Source: Hermatobates lingyangjiaoensis
Taxonomy: Eukaryota > Arthropoda > Insecta > Hemiptera > Hermatobatidae
Direction of reading: 5' to 3'
NCBI GenBank assembly: GCA_026182355.1
Contig: JAPFBL010000308.1
Location: 124,001-188,000 of the forward strand
Length of the DNA: 64,000 nt
The position numbers and the translations under genes were made by a program. This document shows positions 1 to 10,831 of the stretch, piece after piece (the first letter of the stretch is position 1; each line of letters begins with the position of its first letter). Under the pieces are notes generated by a model that was not told the DNA's origin, did not search any database, and saw only the letters and a program-made list of their open reading frames with translations.

Positions 1-288
1 CTTTTCCGCCGGCACCTTATTAGATAGAAATAGTTGCTTTAATTTTTACAAAAAACTCAACAACTAAGCTACAATAATAACCAAGAGGCCTTCATTTTTT
101 AAACTTTTTTAAAAAAAAATTCATACTGTCATGAAAATAACAGATTGAGACATGAAACCTCTAAAACTTTATTCCTTAGTTTATAACAATATTATGCTTC
201 TATTATGATTACTAATTATCCTAATTATAGAAAATATTCAACTTCAAATTTTAATAGCAATTTTATATCAAACTACAAGTACTCCTTG
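1..288. other. AT-rich DNA, nothing recognised
   Basis: No reading frame, repeat unit or RNA motif stands out in this stretch before the MITE. Confidence 0.5.
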
Positions 289-296
289 GTCTACGT

Positions 297-614
297 TAGG
301 GGTTCCCAAAGGGGGTGAAATTCACCCCCAGGGGTGAATTTTCGATCTTCAGGGGGTGAATTGTGACCACAGTAGGTTTACAGAGTGAGAAAGCTATTAT
401 AGGTTTTGACCTCTTAATTATAATTTTAAAAAAAAATTGATGGAATTAATATTTAATATATCCATCAATAATTATAATTAGCATTTTATTTGTAAAATTC
501 TCTTGTAATCATAATCAGTGTAAAGTTGTAAAAGTGTATATACTACCATGGGAAGAACGGCATTGTGGGAAATGGCGAGGGGGTGAATGGGCTAAACAAG
601 GGTGAGAACCCCTG
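297..614. mobile_element. hAT-type non-autonomous element (MITE), 318 bp
   Basis: The ends are inverted repeats: TAGGGGTTCCCA at the left and, read from the right end inward, CAGGGGTTCTCA. They are flanked by an 8-bp near-identical duplication, GTCTACGT at 289-296 and GGCTACGT at 615-622 (7 of 8). An 8-bp duplication and a CAGGGGTTC terminus are typical of hAT transposons. The interior is AT-rich with GGGGGTGAA motifs near both ends and has no transposase, so it must have been moved in trans. The left terminal C appears mutated to T. Confidence 0.7.
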
Positions 615-689
615 GGCTACGTCCTTTCGAGTTAAGTCCATCTCGATTATACGTCGCTTTAAAAAAAAAAACAAAAATATGTTTATATT

Positions 690-790
690 TGTAAGGGAAG
701 AAAGGGTGAAAGCGCAGGAAAGGACTAATGACCAGAAAGGAATGTTTGGGGAAAGAAAGGAATACAGTAAGAAAGAGTAAAAAACTATCT
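690..790 (+). pseudogene. PLE-derived fragment, inverted partner of 960-1060
   Basis: This strand reads GTGAAAGCGCAGGAAAGG and continues through a GTCAACCCTCTTAGAAG end. The same text occurs on the opposite strand at 960-1060 and at 32440-32560. It is one arm of a degraded inverted PLE insertion; no intact protein remains. Confidence 0.5.
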
Positions 791-791
791 G

Positions 792-1031
792 CTAGCTGTC
801 AACCCTCTTAGAAGAGGCTATTGCCCTCGTAACGAAAGTATCAAGTTTGAAGAGAAAGTTACTAATGTTTATAATATTTGATCTATTAAATTTAATTAGA
901 GACGATTCAATTATATTTCTTAACAACATTGATTTTTCATAGGTAATAAATTTAGCTCCTGTCCAATCAATATGATGATTTTCATTTTTATATGTACTCC
1001 TTTGTTTCCGCAAACATCCCTTTCTCGACAT
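792..1031 (-). pseudogene. PLE GIY-YIG endonuclease C-terminal fragment, chimeric 5' end
   Basis: The 79-residue frame contains NHHIDWTGAKFI, LLRNIIESSLIK and ISNFLFKLDTF. These align by eye with HIINWEEAKELV, RRNIVERALIK and SPGLFKLDEF in the endonuclease fragment at 31120-31455. This is the end of a PLE endonuclease after the GIY-YIG core, with the E of IIESSLIK in the catalytic glutamate position. The first 22 residues (GCLRKQRST and neighbours) belong instead to sequence found at 32383-32595, so the frame is a fusion of two PLE parts. The catalytic N-terminal half is missing. Function is lost. Confidence 0.65.
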
Positions 1032-1136
1032 TAGTCCTTTCCTGCACTTTCACTCTTTTAAAATACCACTCTTCCCTCCCACTCTTCTCAACCCCTCACC
1101 AGATGTTTTCTGTATCTAGTGTTCAGTTGGGTTTTT

Positions 1137-1175
1137 GACTCTGACGAAGACCGCTTGTTACGGTTGAAAGATCTT
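1137..1175 (+). ncRNA. Hammerhead-like motif, family A, 3' arm lost
   Basis: CUGACGA at 1141-1147, stem II GACCG/CGGUU, and GAAA at 1166-1169 are present. The downstream AGUC that would close stem I is deleted; compare 5518-5560. Confidence 0.55.
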
Positions 1176-1787
1176 CTTATTGTGGTTTGATCATTGATTG
1201 TAATTTCACGTGTTTACGTGAAATCTTTTTATATATTTATATGGAAAACTAAAAAAATAAAATTTCCGTCAGATATTTCTCTTTACGTTTGCCTGCTACA
1301 AATATTTGGAATTATAAAGTAGAATCATAACGTCCGCGATGTAAACAGCCACGGTAAATTTAATTTTTTTTTTCTAGCCTTATTATTGCAAAAATATTTA
1401 TTCCTGTATTCATGTTTAAACTCAAATAAGGCTTTTTTTATTATTTCATAACAAACTTCATTCATGAACAAAGCATCCCGACGTGTGGTTGTTAACATCA
1501 AATTCTAGGCTATTCAAAACCTTTTTTCCCGTTACATCCATTTATTTGTTTAGAAGCTTATAATAGATTCTTGTTAGCCTTATATTATTGAAAATTACAT
1601 TCATAAAAGAAGTATTGTTCAAAACTAGGAAAGGTTATTTTCGGTTTAGCCTAGGCTAGTTTAAAGACCAGCATATGAGACTTAAGTCGTTTTTTATCTT
1701 CAGTCGTCTCTCCTGGTCCCAATTAGAAATGACTCCTGAAGTCTCCAACCGTCTCTGAACCAGTGCGCTTGGATTCCCTCTCTTATC

Positions 1788-1821
1788 TCTCCTGAAGACG
1801 GTTCAAACCGAAAATTAGAGA
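1788..1821 (+). ncRNA. Hammerhead-like motif, family D
   Basis: UCUC (1788-1791) pairs with GAGA (1818-1821) as stem I. CUGAAGA is at 1792-1798, stem II is GGU/ACC, and GAAA is at 1810-1813. A two-base loop and UA precede the predicted cleavage point at 1817/1818. The following GTAAGTGTG is shared with the copies near 55800 and 41480. Confidence 0.65.
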
Positions 1822-1869
1822 CTGTAAGTGTGTTCTTTTGATTTCTCTATGTTTCTTTGTCTATATTGA

Positions 1870-1896
1870 ACTATATATATATATATATATATATAT
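1870..1896. repeat. (TA)n microsatellite
   Basis: Pure TA run that ends the family D PLE remnant before it. The next PLE remnant starts directly after it. Confidence 0.85.
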
Positions 1897-2367
1897 GTAA
1901 AATTAAATTTTCTGCTCACTTTTTTCCTACTTCCATAAATGAAGGTCTGTTTCCTAAATATTACAATTTAGAAATATATGATTAAAACTATATATGATCC
2001 CAAAAAAATATTTGGGATATGATCCCAAAAGTTCGAAAAGAAAGATTCACTTAAAATATAGAAGTGGTCTTCTATATCACGGATATTACCAGAAGAAGTA
2101 TAAAGAAATTTAAGAAACTTATTAACAAATAGCCCTTATAAGCCATTAGAATTATTGTCACAACAATTTAGTATTTTAATACCTGGTTTGAACTTGGCAT
2201 GTGAATAGAGCTTGCTGTTTAAATTTAAAAATAATGTCCATTTGGAGAAACAGCCCTTTATTTATGCATGTAAGATTGAATTTCTCGCCCACTTTTTTCC
2301 ATCTCAATGACATCTTCTTCTTGTTTATTTATTTCATGATATACGAGTAGAAGACGTCTTCTATATT

Positions 2368-2486
2368 TTAAGTAAATTTTTCTTTTCGAAATTTTGGTTC
2401 ATATAGTTTTAAATTTGTGTATTTAGGAAAGAGACCTTCATTTATGAAAGTAGAAAACAAGTGGGCAGAACATTCAATTTTATATA

Positions 2487-2528
<42 letters not shown>

Positions 2529-2640
2529 TATATATATATATATAATTAAACCACAATATGAAATAAGACAAAAAGACTAAGGTTTTTTAACCACAACAAG
2601 CGGTCTTCGTCAGAGTCAAAAACCCAACTGTTTCATTTGT
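2368..2640 (-). mobile_element. Decayed PLE 3' end, family A, with N-terminal peptide remnant
   Basis: The minus strand holds a degenerate HHR (CUGACGA complement at 2607-2613; GAAA lost) and then a (TA)n tract at about 2490-2544. Beyond it, a peptide reading INEGLFPKYTN matches the GLLPKYTN end seen in other N-terminal modules. Two PLE remnants probably meet at the TA tract. Confidence 0.5.
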
Positions 2641-2714
2641 GGTTTGATCATTGATTGTTATTTCACGTGTTTCTATAAAATATATAACAACGTCCAAACC
2701 ACAGTAAGAAATCA

Positions 2715-2840
2715 GAAAAAAGACCAACAATTTTCAATCGTAACACGCGGTCTTAGTCAGAGTCAAAGCTGAATCTGATGGATATTCACTTTTGACTCTG
2801 ACGAAGACCGCTTGTTATAGTTAAATGATCTTGGTCACGT
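2715..2840. mobile_element. Decayed inverted pair of family A ribozyme motifs
   Basis: A minus-strand copy (AGTCAGAGTC region, 2720-2770) faces a plus-strand copy (CTGACGAAGACCGC, 2797-2810). In the plus copy the GAAA has become TAAA. Neither copy is expected to fold as an active ribozyme. Confidence 0.5.
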
Positions 2841-3595
2841 GAATGTTTATTTCACGTGTTTATTGTAAAATCATGTTTTATTTATACATATATAAATAAC
2901 TTTTTCATAGTTCATAACTCCATGACATTTGTCATAAGGAGTACAGAATGTTTACTCATTAATTATTCGAATGGTACTTTTATTCTGTTCAGCCGTTTTA
3001 GTTCATAACTACCCCTGTCCATACTCCAATAAACAAAAGAAAAAAAAAGGAACAAAAATTAAAATAAATTTACCTTATTGAATGAATTAAAAAGTGCTGT
3101 GTTTGATAATTCTTCAAAAAGAAATCGAGACCATAAATTACACTTTTTAATTAATTTAGGGGAAAGTTTTTGATTCAAAATTAATTTTAAAAGTTTTAGA
3201 TAATAAAAATTGATCCCCAGTCATTTTGCTCAAATCGCTTTTTTCTTTATTTAATGATTCAGACCAGTGGAACAAACGAAAAGACATTTTTTAAGAATCA
3301 TTTAAACTTTTCACTCGACTGCATTCTTTAGATTAAAACTTTAAATTAATTGTATTTGTTGCAGGTAATCTATTAAATATTTAAAAAAAGGACGAAAATA
3401 TGACTGCTAAGCGCGGAAAACTTAAGGATGCTGTTGAGAGATATCTATGTGATATCTGATGGTTGTGTTATTAATGGAATGAAAGCCATCTGATAAGGGT
3501 GTCATGTTTACTTCATACATATCGCTTCATACCGCACATGATTTTTGTTATAATTCTAGAGTCAAGAATCTGTTTTAGTTAGTTAAGTTCGTTTT
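2840..3595. other. AT-rich DNA, nothing recognised
   Basis: Mostly A/T runs with no tandem unit and no reading frame above noise. Confidence 0.5.
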
Positions 3596-3598
3596 ACA

Positions 3599-3800
3599 GG
3601 GGTCAGGTTTGCTCAGTGGTTGACGCAGTCGCCTGTACGGTCCTCAGATAGGACCGGGGTTCGATCCCCACCTGGCCCTCGATTTATTCACGCAGGAGGT
3701 GAATAAATCTGAGCACGTCGTCCCTCGGAGAAGGACGTTAAACCGTCGATCTTGAGCCTGTACGATGTCAGGTACTCGTTAAAGATCCCTATTCTAAATA
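3599..3800 (+). mobile_element. tRNA-derived SINE
   Basis: The head has a box A-like GCTCAGTGG (near 3611-3619) and a box B GGTTCGATCCC (3658-3668) about 45 bases apart, as in a tRNA-derived RNA polymerase III promoter. The body contains GAAGGACGTTAAACCG and ends near ACATTTGAGTT. A second copy lies on the minus strand at 20764-20935 and keeps the same body, including the segment around GTACCTGACATCGTAC. The tRNA-like part is not a sound tRNA gene (no clean acceptor stem), so SINE is the better call. Confidence 0.75.
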
Positions 3801-4323
3801 CATTTGAGTTAGGCAAAATTTAGGACTCCCACTGTAGAATCTTCATTGTGAGGTATCACAAAGGGCCAATGCTCGGCCCACGTGTGTTCCCTTGTAGGAC
3901 TGCCATTGCAACCTAACCTAAGTTCGTTATATAAATTCAAATTGTAATTGAGAGTAGACTTTCTCAGAAGAAATTTAGAATATTTACAAAATAACTCGAG
4001 AACTTTGAACACTGTTAACAAGAAAAGAAAAACAAATGGGTTCAAAGAAGACATTCTAAACGCTCGAGAGGTCTTATGTGATTTGCAGGAATACATAGAG
4101 ACGATTGAGTGTTCACAGTCTTAAAGGAACACCAGTAAAATATGAAATGAATATTACTTTTGAAATACTTTTCTGGTTTTCTTGAAACACCAGTCAAGTT
4201 CTGGTTCTTTTAAAACTAGTTTGAGAATTTCATTTTGAGAAAATTCAAAAGAAATTTCCTTACTGGACATTTAGAGGGGAAAAAAAACTTTCCTGATACT
4301 GCTGGAATTTGGGAGAAAAGTAG

Positions 4324-4521
4324 AATGGAGAAATGAATAGTGCTACAGGCACAGGAGAAATGAATAGTGCTACAGGCACAGGAGAAATGAATAGTGCTAC
4401 AGGCACAGGAGAAATGAATAGTGCTACAGGCACAGGAGAAATGAATAGTGCTACAGGCACAGGAGAAATGAATAGTGCTACAGGCACAGGAGAAATGAAT
4501 AGTGCTACAGGCACAGGAGAA
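4324..4521. repeat. 27-bp minisatellite, 7 near-perfect units
   Basis: Seven copies of ATGAATAGTGCTACAGGCAC plus AGGAGAA follow one another from 4333 with no visible substitutions. The period is a multiple of three, so both strands stay open: MNSATGTGE repeats on plus and SPVPVALFI on minus. I see no splice sites or flanking coding sequence, so I treat it as a satellite and not as protein. Confidence 0.85.
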
Positions 4522-4524
4522 AAA

Positions 4525-5377
4525 AGATATAACTGTGTGATGGCCTTAAAATACCAGCTGGCAATCCCGGTTATCATGATAATGTGAAAAAATGTGACCA
4601 CAAATCTAAAATCCAGAGCCAATCAGTTAATAGGTTAAACAGATCAGTCATTCCTATCAGGTAATGCAGAAATAATTTACTGTTATTCATTTGAAATTAA
4701 TACTCATTACTTGATATTTTAATAAATAACATTAAAAAAATTAGAAAAGATATAACAAACATATTTTGAACAGCGAAACACATCTAATAACAGAGAGACG
4801 GTAATGTAAAAAAGATCATAAAACCATCAATATTGTTTAGTAGAACCACATTTTCAGTTGTACATAAAGGCACCAATCGAAGAAATACTGACTTGTATCG
4901 AAGGCAATTCAGTGGATTAAAGATGGCCGATGGATGTGGAATGAATTGAGGGGTCTCTAGTGGAAGTTAAATTCTAATTTCTATTTCCAATTCGAATGAG
5001 GAAAACCTTCCCCCTTTGTTCTCCTTCTCAATTTGTTTTAAAATACTTTCATTAAACTGTTTATATATTGTCTTGTTTAGTTATATATTGTGAATAAACT
5101 ATACATTCATCTTATTAAATGTTGTTAATACATTATTTTTTTTTAATCGTTTTTGTTTTGTTTTGTAAAGTCTACTATTGGCTGATCTGGTCTTAATACT
5201 TTGCTGTAATTTACAATTTGTTTTTACTTTTACTTTTGTAATGACAACAACAACAATCAGATGTAACTAGCAAATAAGTTTTTTTTATACCAATCAAAAT
5301 TAGATAATTGCTTAATTACAGTGGCTAGTCAACTTAAATCAATTAAGAGGTTAATAGATATATTACTATACATCGAT
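4525..5377. other. AT-rich DNA, nothing recognised
   Basis: No repeat or coding signal noted between the minisatellite and the next PLE fold-back. Confidence 0.5.
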
Positions 5378-5446
5378 AAAAAGATTTCACATAAACACGT
5401 GAAATAACAATCAATGATCAAACCACAATAAGAAATGGGAAAACAA

Positions 5447-5489
5447 GACTAAGATCTTTCAACCGTAACAAGCGGTCTTCGTCAGAGTC
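5447..5489 (-). ncRNA. Hammerhead-like motif, family A
   Basis: On the minus strand GACU/AGUC forms stem I, CUGACGA is complementary to 5479-5485, stem II is GACCG/CGGUU, and GAAA lies at 5457-5460. GAAAG-AU-CUU gives a two-bp stem III and a CUU site. Confidence 0.7.
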
Positions 5490-5517
5490 AAAAACCCAAC
5501 TGATGAGTTGGGTTTTT

Positions 5518-5560
5518 GACTCTGACGAAGACCGCTTGTTACGATTGAAAGATCTTAGTC
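5518..5560 (+). ncRNA. Hammerhead-like motif, family A, reference copy
   Basis: GACU (5518-5521) pairs with AGUC (5557-5560). CUGACGA is at 5522-5528, one extra A follows, stem II ends next to GAAA at 5547-5550, and G-AU-C then UU precede the predicted cut. Compared with the canonical hammerhead the only oddities are the extra nucleotide before stem II and a very short stem III. Confidence 0.7.
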
Positions 5561-5824
5561 TTGTTTTCCCATTTCTTATTGTGGTTTGATCATTTATATT
5601 ACTATACATACAAATTACTTTAAATGTAGATATTTATATAATTAATTATCTAGTTACTTAAACAGAAATTAACGTTAATACGAAACATTAATTATAATTT
5701 GTTTGAAGAAATGGTTGATTTAAATAGAATATTCAAAAATAGAACTATGATGTTGAATCTTTGGTTGTGTAACCAAAGACGGATCAGGTAAGCTCTGGTC
5801 ACGCTCATTTACTTTTTTACTTAA

Positions 5825-6640
5825 GAAGGAAAAACAGAAAAAAGGGGAAGAGGAAGAGGAGGCGGGGAAGGGGAAGAGAAGAGGAGAGAGTGAAGGGGAA
5901 GAAGAAGAGGAGAAGGAGAATTGGAAAGGAGAGGGGGTAGAGGAAGAGGAGAGGGGGTAGAGGAATAGGAGAGGGGGTAGAGGAAGAGGAGAGGGGTAGA
6001 GGAAGAGGAGAGGGAGTAGGGGGTGATGAGGGGGGAAGAGGAAACAGAGAGGGAGAAGGGGAAAGGAGAGGGGGTAGAGGAGAGTGGGAAGGGGAAGAGA
6101 AGAGGAGAGGGTGAAGGGGAAGAAGAAGAGGAGAGGGAGAAGGGGGAGGGGAGTGAGAGGAGGGGGAAGAGGAGAGGGAGAAGGGGAAAGGAGAGGGGGT
6201 AGAGGAAGAGGAGAGGGGTAGAGGAAGAGGAGAGGGGGTAGAGGAAGAGGAGAGGGGGTAGAGGAAGAGGAGAGGGAGAAGGGTGTGAGGAGGGGGGAAG
6301 AGGAAAAGGAGAGGGAGAGGGGGAAAAGGAGAAGGGAAAGAGAAGAGGGGGGAAAAGGAGAGCAGAGGGGGAAGGGGAAGAGGAGAGGGGAAAGGGGTAG
6401 AGGAGAGAGAGAAGGAGAAGAGGAGAGGAGAGGGAGACGGGGAAGAGAAGAGGGGAAAGGGGTAGAGGAGAGAGAGAAGGAGAAGAGGAGAGAAAAGGGA
6501 GAATGGGAAGAGAAGAGGAGAGGGTGAAGAGGAGAAGAGAGGGAGAAGGGGAAGAAAAGAGGAGAGGGTGAAGGAGAAGAGGAAGAGGAGAGGGAGAAGG
6601 GGAAAAGGAAAGGGGGTAGAGGAGAGCGGGAAGGGTTATA
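5825..6640 (+). repeat. Polypurine tract, about 0.8 kb
   Basis: Almost every base is A or G, in irregular GGAGAGGG, GGAAGAGG and GGGGTAGAGG units. The few T residues sit mainly in GGGTAG. Reading frames here (all R, E, G, K) are composition artefacts. Such polypurine-polypyrimidine DNA can form triplexes (established for the class), but no such test is made here. Confidence 0.85.
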
Positions 6641-6697
6641 AATTTATTCCTAATTTCTCACCAAGGACAAACTAAATTTGAAGAGTTTTGTGCAATT

Positions 6698-6955
6698 TAT
6701 TATACAAGGTGTTTCGAAAAATTCGATATCACTTCTCAGTTTAATAACCTTGTTCAATTTTGTTCAAAAGACTTCAAATATTTATAACATTTGTAAAAAC
6801 AGTGGAAAATTTCAATTCAATTATAATTTTAAATTTATGTTCTTGATGTTTTTCTTTAAAGGTAGAGTAATAAAAATGTCATTCACTGGAAGACAAAAGG
6901 TATTCTGTGTGTTGGAGTTTGCTAGAAGATAGTCAAACAAGATGTGTAGCATGCA

Positions 6956-7052
<97 letters not shown>

Positions 7053-7410
7053 ATGTAAATTTGTAAAGAGGAATGCTGTTTGTGCAGAAAAACAGGATCT
7101 GGACAACCTTTTTTGGTCAAATGGAAAAGTCAATAAGCACAATGTCTGCATTTGGGGCGAAGAAAATCTCCACGCGCCTTTCTTGTGTTCTAGCAAACTT
7201 CAACACACAGAACGAACACCTTTCTTCTTTCACTGAATGACATTTTATTTCTATACCTGTCAATGAAAAGACAAACAACATAAAGTTAAAATTATAATGA
7301 TATTCCAATTTTACTTTGTTTTCAAAAGTGCTATAGATATTTGAAGCCATTTGAACAAAATATAACAAAGTTATTAAATTGCGAAATGATATCAAATTTT
7401 TTGAAACACC
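6698..7410. mobile_element. Mariner-like fold-back with long terminal inverted repeats
   Basis: About 6698-6935 and the complement of 7185-7410 align over some 220 bp. Shared blocks include GGTGTTTC at the outer ends, TTATAATTTTAA and AATGTCATTCA. Each arm carries the start of a reading frame resembling MSFTGRQKVFCVLEFAR (right arm: FCVLKFARTQ), which looks like a transposase N-terminus. The centre is replaced by (GT)n(GA)n and short unique DNA. Outer ends lie in TA-rich sequence, compatible with a TA target. No catalytic DDE/D domain is present. The family assignment is tentative. Confidence 0.5.
6957..7050. repeat. (GT)n(GA)n compound microsatellite
   Basis: About 55 bases of GT followed by about 37 of GA, in the centre of the mariner-like fold-back. 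Confidence 0.9.
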
Positions 7411-8355
7411 CCCGTATTATGTAATAATCTCAAGCAATAAATTTCAACTCCCTTGATAAATAGTTGGTCTGATAAAGCATAGATTCTATGTTAATATAAA
7501 GTACTTTTCCAGAACCTCAATATTAAAAGAAAGCAAGTTCTTCATCTATACAAGAACTGTTTATATGTAAATTTCTGTATAATCACTCAATCAATCAAAT
7601 TTTTGTCGTATTTAAATATATTTGCAAATACAAGACCATACACCCATCAAAAACATCCTCACAGAAAAATGAAACGCGTTCTTAGGTCATATAAATTAGG
7701 TTAAAACACAAAATCAGTTTTCTTTAATAACAATAATTTATTTATTACGAAGTAAAAAGTATTTTATGTCGTTTTAAACTTTAATGGTCATATTTCAAAT
7801 ATATCAATTTTAAAATGCACTATAAAATTTGGAAAGTCGATTCAAACTGTACATAACAAGGGTAAAATATTATCAGTTTAATTCTTTATGAAAAAAAAAA
7901 AATAACAAAGAAATATACCTGCCTTCTAATATGAAACAGATGTACACTCCATACCATAAATCACTTTCATTCTATTCCCAGTCAGTTGTACTACAGGTAC
8001 TCTCTTCCTTATTTTATTTTATATTATTTTTATTTTGTACTACATTTACTTTATACTATAGACAACTCTCTGATGATATTGTATTTTTTAGTTAATGCCT
8101 CAAGAAGAACAATTTTGAGTGAAATTTAGTGCGTTACGCACGATCTTGTAACCTTCTGTGCTGTTACTCTTGCCTGTTTAAACTTTGTATTTTTCCTTTC
8201 TGTTTTAACACTTTTTATTGATACTTCTATTCTGTTATCGTTTCTCTTGTGTCGATTTTTCTCTCCTCTTTTTCACTTTCTTTTAATAAACTCACTATTA
8301 TAACCTTTTTTTTGACTTTATTTCAAAGACAAGCAGTTCTTCTTGATTTTTCATT
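7411..8355. other. AT-rich DNA with one shared repeat fragment
   Basis: The segment around 7925-8000 (ATGAAACAGATGTACACTCC, then TCCCAGTCAGTTGTACTACA) recurs at 62450-62515, and in part inverted near 62820-62870. It therefore belongs to the family B PLE or a linked repeat. The rest is unassigned. Confidence 0.5.
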
Positions 8356-8356
8356 G

Positions 8357-8480
<124 letters not shown>

Positions 8481-9590
8481 ATCAGAGAATACTATTCTCA
8501 GTGTTCAACACTTTCTATTTAACAATAGTTTTTATAGTAAAATAGTATTGCTTAAAAACCTGTCCATTATTAGCAATGTCTAGGGGTAAATTTTACATTT
8601 TTTAACTCTTTATGTCCCATAAAATAGAACTGAATCTATTAAATTGTATAAAGAACATTGCTAATGCAGGCAGACAGTGCATTAAACAGATAAGGTCAAG
8701 TTGACATCTTAGCGGGTGTGATAGCGTCAGTGACCTTGCTGAATCATCATAACTCTCAAAGAAGCACTAAATACTTCAAATCCTTTCTTTACCGCGTCAT
8801 CAATTCATAAAAACCAATAAAACAGACTTGTTGTTGATAAAGCTTTCTTTAGATTTTAATTCCATACATTAAAAACAACATTAAATTTAAAAGTTTATAA
8901 ACAACTGGAAAGCAACATTTATTCTATTTCATCAAGTCAAATATTCCTTTCTTTTGCTTTATTTTCTTCTAGTAATGTTCTATATTCTATATTTCCAACA
9001 ATCTACTTTAAGATCTGATTACGTACTGCTCAAATTGTGAAACTACCTTGAACCTTTAGACTAAGTAATAGCTGAATGTTTTCAATAACAAAGTATTGAA
9101 GTACAATATTTCAACAAGTAAAATTTAAATTTTTATATAATTAAAATCTTTGACATGACAAGATAATTTTCTGTCAATGGTTCATACATCACGATGAATC
9201 TGATTTAAAATCGAAGAAGAGTAACACACAGTAAAAACCACACTAACTAACACAAAATTTCGAAAAATCCGTTCTTTTATCTTACAAATCGATAATTTAT
9301 CTTACAAGAAAAACATAAACTGTGAATAACACAAACGCTGAACCAACAGGTCACAAGCAGTTCCTGTTACGCTTCAAAATTCTGTATCGTCAACTTTTTT
9401 TATCGTATCTTTTCAATTTACCTTTGAGATCCATTCCATTATTACATCCTGTTCAATGTTATAGGGAATTAATACTTTGAAATAAATATACTTAGCTTTT
9501 CCTTTAAAATATGAAAGAAAACTCTATATTACTTTTTTAAATTGACTGTATTCTCTACTTTGAAATCATCCGTATATATATATCTTTCAC
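8481..9590. other. AT-rich DNA, nothing recognised
   Basis: No repeat unit or coding signal noted. Confidence 0.4.
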
Positions 9591-9599
9591 TTAATACTT

Positions 9600-9752
9600 A
9601 TTTGCCGATGCGTCTACAACGTGCTTGGTCTCCCTTTCTCTTTTCTCCTGAAGACGGATTACCCGAAAATTTGAGTCTGTAAGTGTGTTTCCTTACTCTG
9701 TGTGTTACTCTTCTTGAATTTTGAACTCGTGTGTATATATATATATATACAT
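9600..9752 (+). mobile_element. PLE 3' end, family C
   Basis: It starts GCGTCTACAACGTGCTTGG, passes through an HHR (9643-9680), then GTAAGTGTG and GTGTGTTACTCTTCTT, and ends GAACTCGTG followed by (TA)n. The same text occurs at 56880-57175 in both orientations, at 60745-60910 and, degenerate, at 61110-61260. Confidence 0.65.
9643..9680 (+). ncRNA. Hammerhead-like motif, family C
   Basis: CUGAAGA at 9648-9654, a short GG/CC stem II with an AUUA loop, and GAAA at 9664-9667. GAAA-AU-UU precedes GAG, which pairs with CUC just before the core. Confidence 0.55.
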
Positions 9753-9949
9753 CTAATGAACTTTTATGATGTTTAGAAATCATACATAATGAAACTTGTT
9801 TGGGTGGTTTAATATTTGTTGACAATATTAATTTATTTTCATTTTTAATGAATACCTTTGTGAATGTAGAAATATCTCTGTTCATGAAACAAAATTACAT
9901 TCATGTATTTCGTTATTACCACAGACGTTAGTATTATTAATATTAGAAA

Positions 9950-10030
9950 TATAATACACCGTCTTACATCGTACAATGGTGCTCTCTGACGGGTTTCGGA
10001 CGTCACCCATTTTCAACCATACCCACCCAA
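9950..10030 (-). mobile_element. PLE remnant, family G, with U3-A8 ribozyme motif
   Basis: On the minus strand UUGAAAA (10010-10016) is followed by U, the stem II GGGU..GUCC, GAAA (9994-9997) and CCCGUC. The flanking CGATGTAAGACGG matches the family G copies at 10.8-11.0 kb. Confidence 0.5.
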
Positions 10031-10189
10031 TATTGTTCATGGCCTAGTGACTGCCTAACCAACTGAAGAGATCTCAAAACTCATTAAATCGAATATTATA
10101 AACAACAACATTATTAATTATTGAACTGGAAAAAAATTATGTTGAACTGCTTGTTCGTTAAAAATGCTAAAGTATATGAAAATAAAGAC

Positions 10190-10580
10190 AGAAGCAATGA
10201 TAAGCGGAAAGACTTAAAGGGAGGGAAAGTCCCTATTGGAAGGTTGTGTCCCAAACACTGCATGAAGTAATTGGATCCTCTAGAGGCCGTAAACTGGTTA
10301 GAAAGTGCAGATAAGATAATACTTTTACACCTCCGTAAGACCAGTGGTTTAATAAAGTCGTACGCACACTTCTCCGCTTCATTATTAAATGAGGCCTTCC
10401 CTTTTCACTTGCTTTCCCATTCGATGCTCCGCTAAATTTTTCTTTCCCCATCTACAATCTGATACCATTCCTTCTCCTTCATCCTCATTATACAACAAAA
10501 CCAAATTAAGCTTGATAGTTTTACTACTTTTTCTATATTACTGTACTATACAACTGCCAGACTTAATAAAACAATAAAAA
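10190..10580. other. Unassigned, slightly GC-richer stretch
   Basis: Overlapping short frames occur on both strands (10233-10451 minus, 10389-10577 plus). Neither resembles a family I know and no repeat partner was seen in the window. Confidence 0.35.
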
Positions 10581-10831
10581 CTTTATAGGAATACAACAGA
10601 TTCGCTAAAAGATTAAATTCTATCTATTACCTTTAAAAATATAAGAATTGTTATTGATATAGCTTCTATACCACTGATTTTTCAAGTTCACAAAAGGAGG
10701 GGTTCTTCAGGATTTTTGTCATAAAAATTCAACTTCTGATTATATTCATCCATTCGTTATAACCATAGAGGTTAGTATTATTAATATTAGAAATATAATA
10801 TACCGTCTTACCTCGTACACTGCTGTTGTAG

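Larger units (their letters stand above)
5378..5595. mobile_element. PLE 3'-end fold-back, family A
   Basis: Two copies of the same PLE end face each other around 5500 (left from about 5378, right to about 5595). Each runs from a CAGTTGGGTTTTTGACTC centre through an HHR to TTATTGTGGTTTGATCAT. The left arm continues into CACGTGTTTATGTG and the AGATTTCAC terminus; the right arm stops earlier. No protein is left. Confidence 0.75.

Noticed and set aside
3599..3672. Functional tRNA gene
   Set aside because: Box A and B are present, but the acceptor stem does not pair and a long conserved body follows; a second decayed copy exists at 20.8 kb, so it is a SINE.
4260..4622. Repeat proteins (MNSATGTGE)n and (SPVPVALFI)n
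   Set aside because: A 27-bp minisatellite necessarily stays open in a stop-free frame; both strands being open argues for composition and not coding.
6285..6527. 80-codon frame rich in R, E, G and K
   Set aside because: Direct translation of the polypurine tract, where stops are rare by composition.
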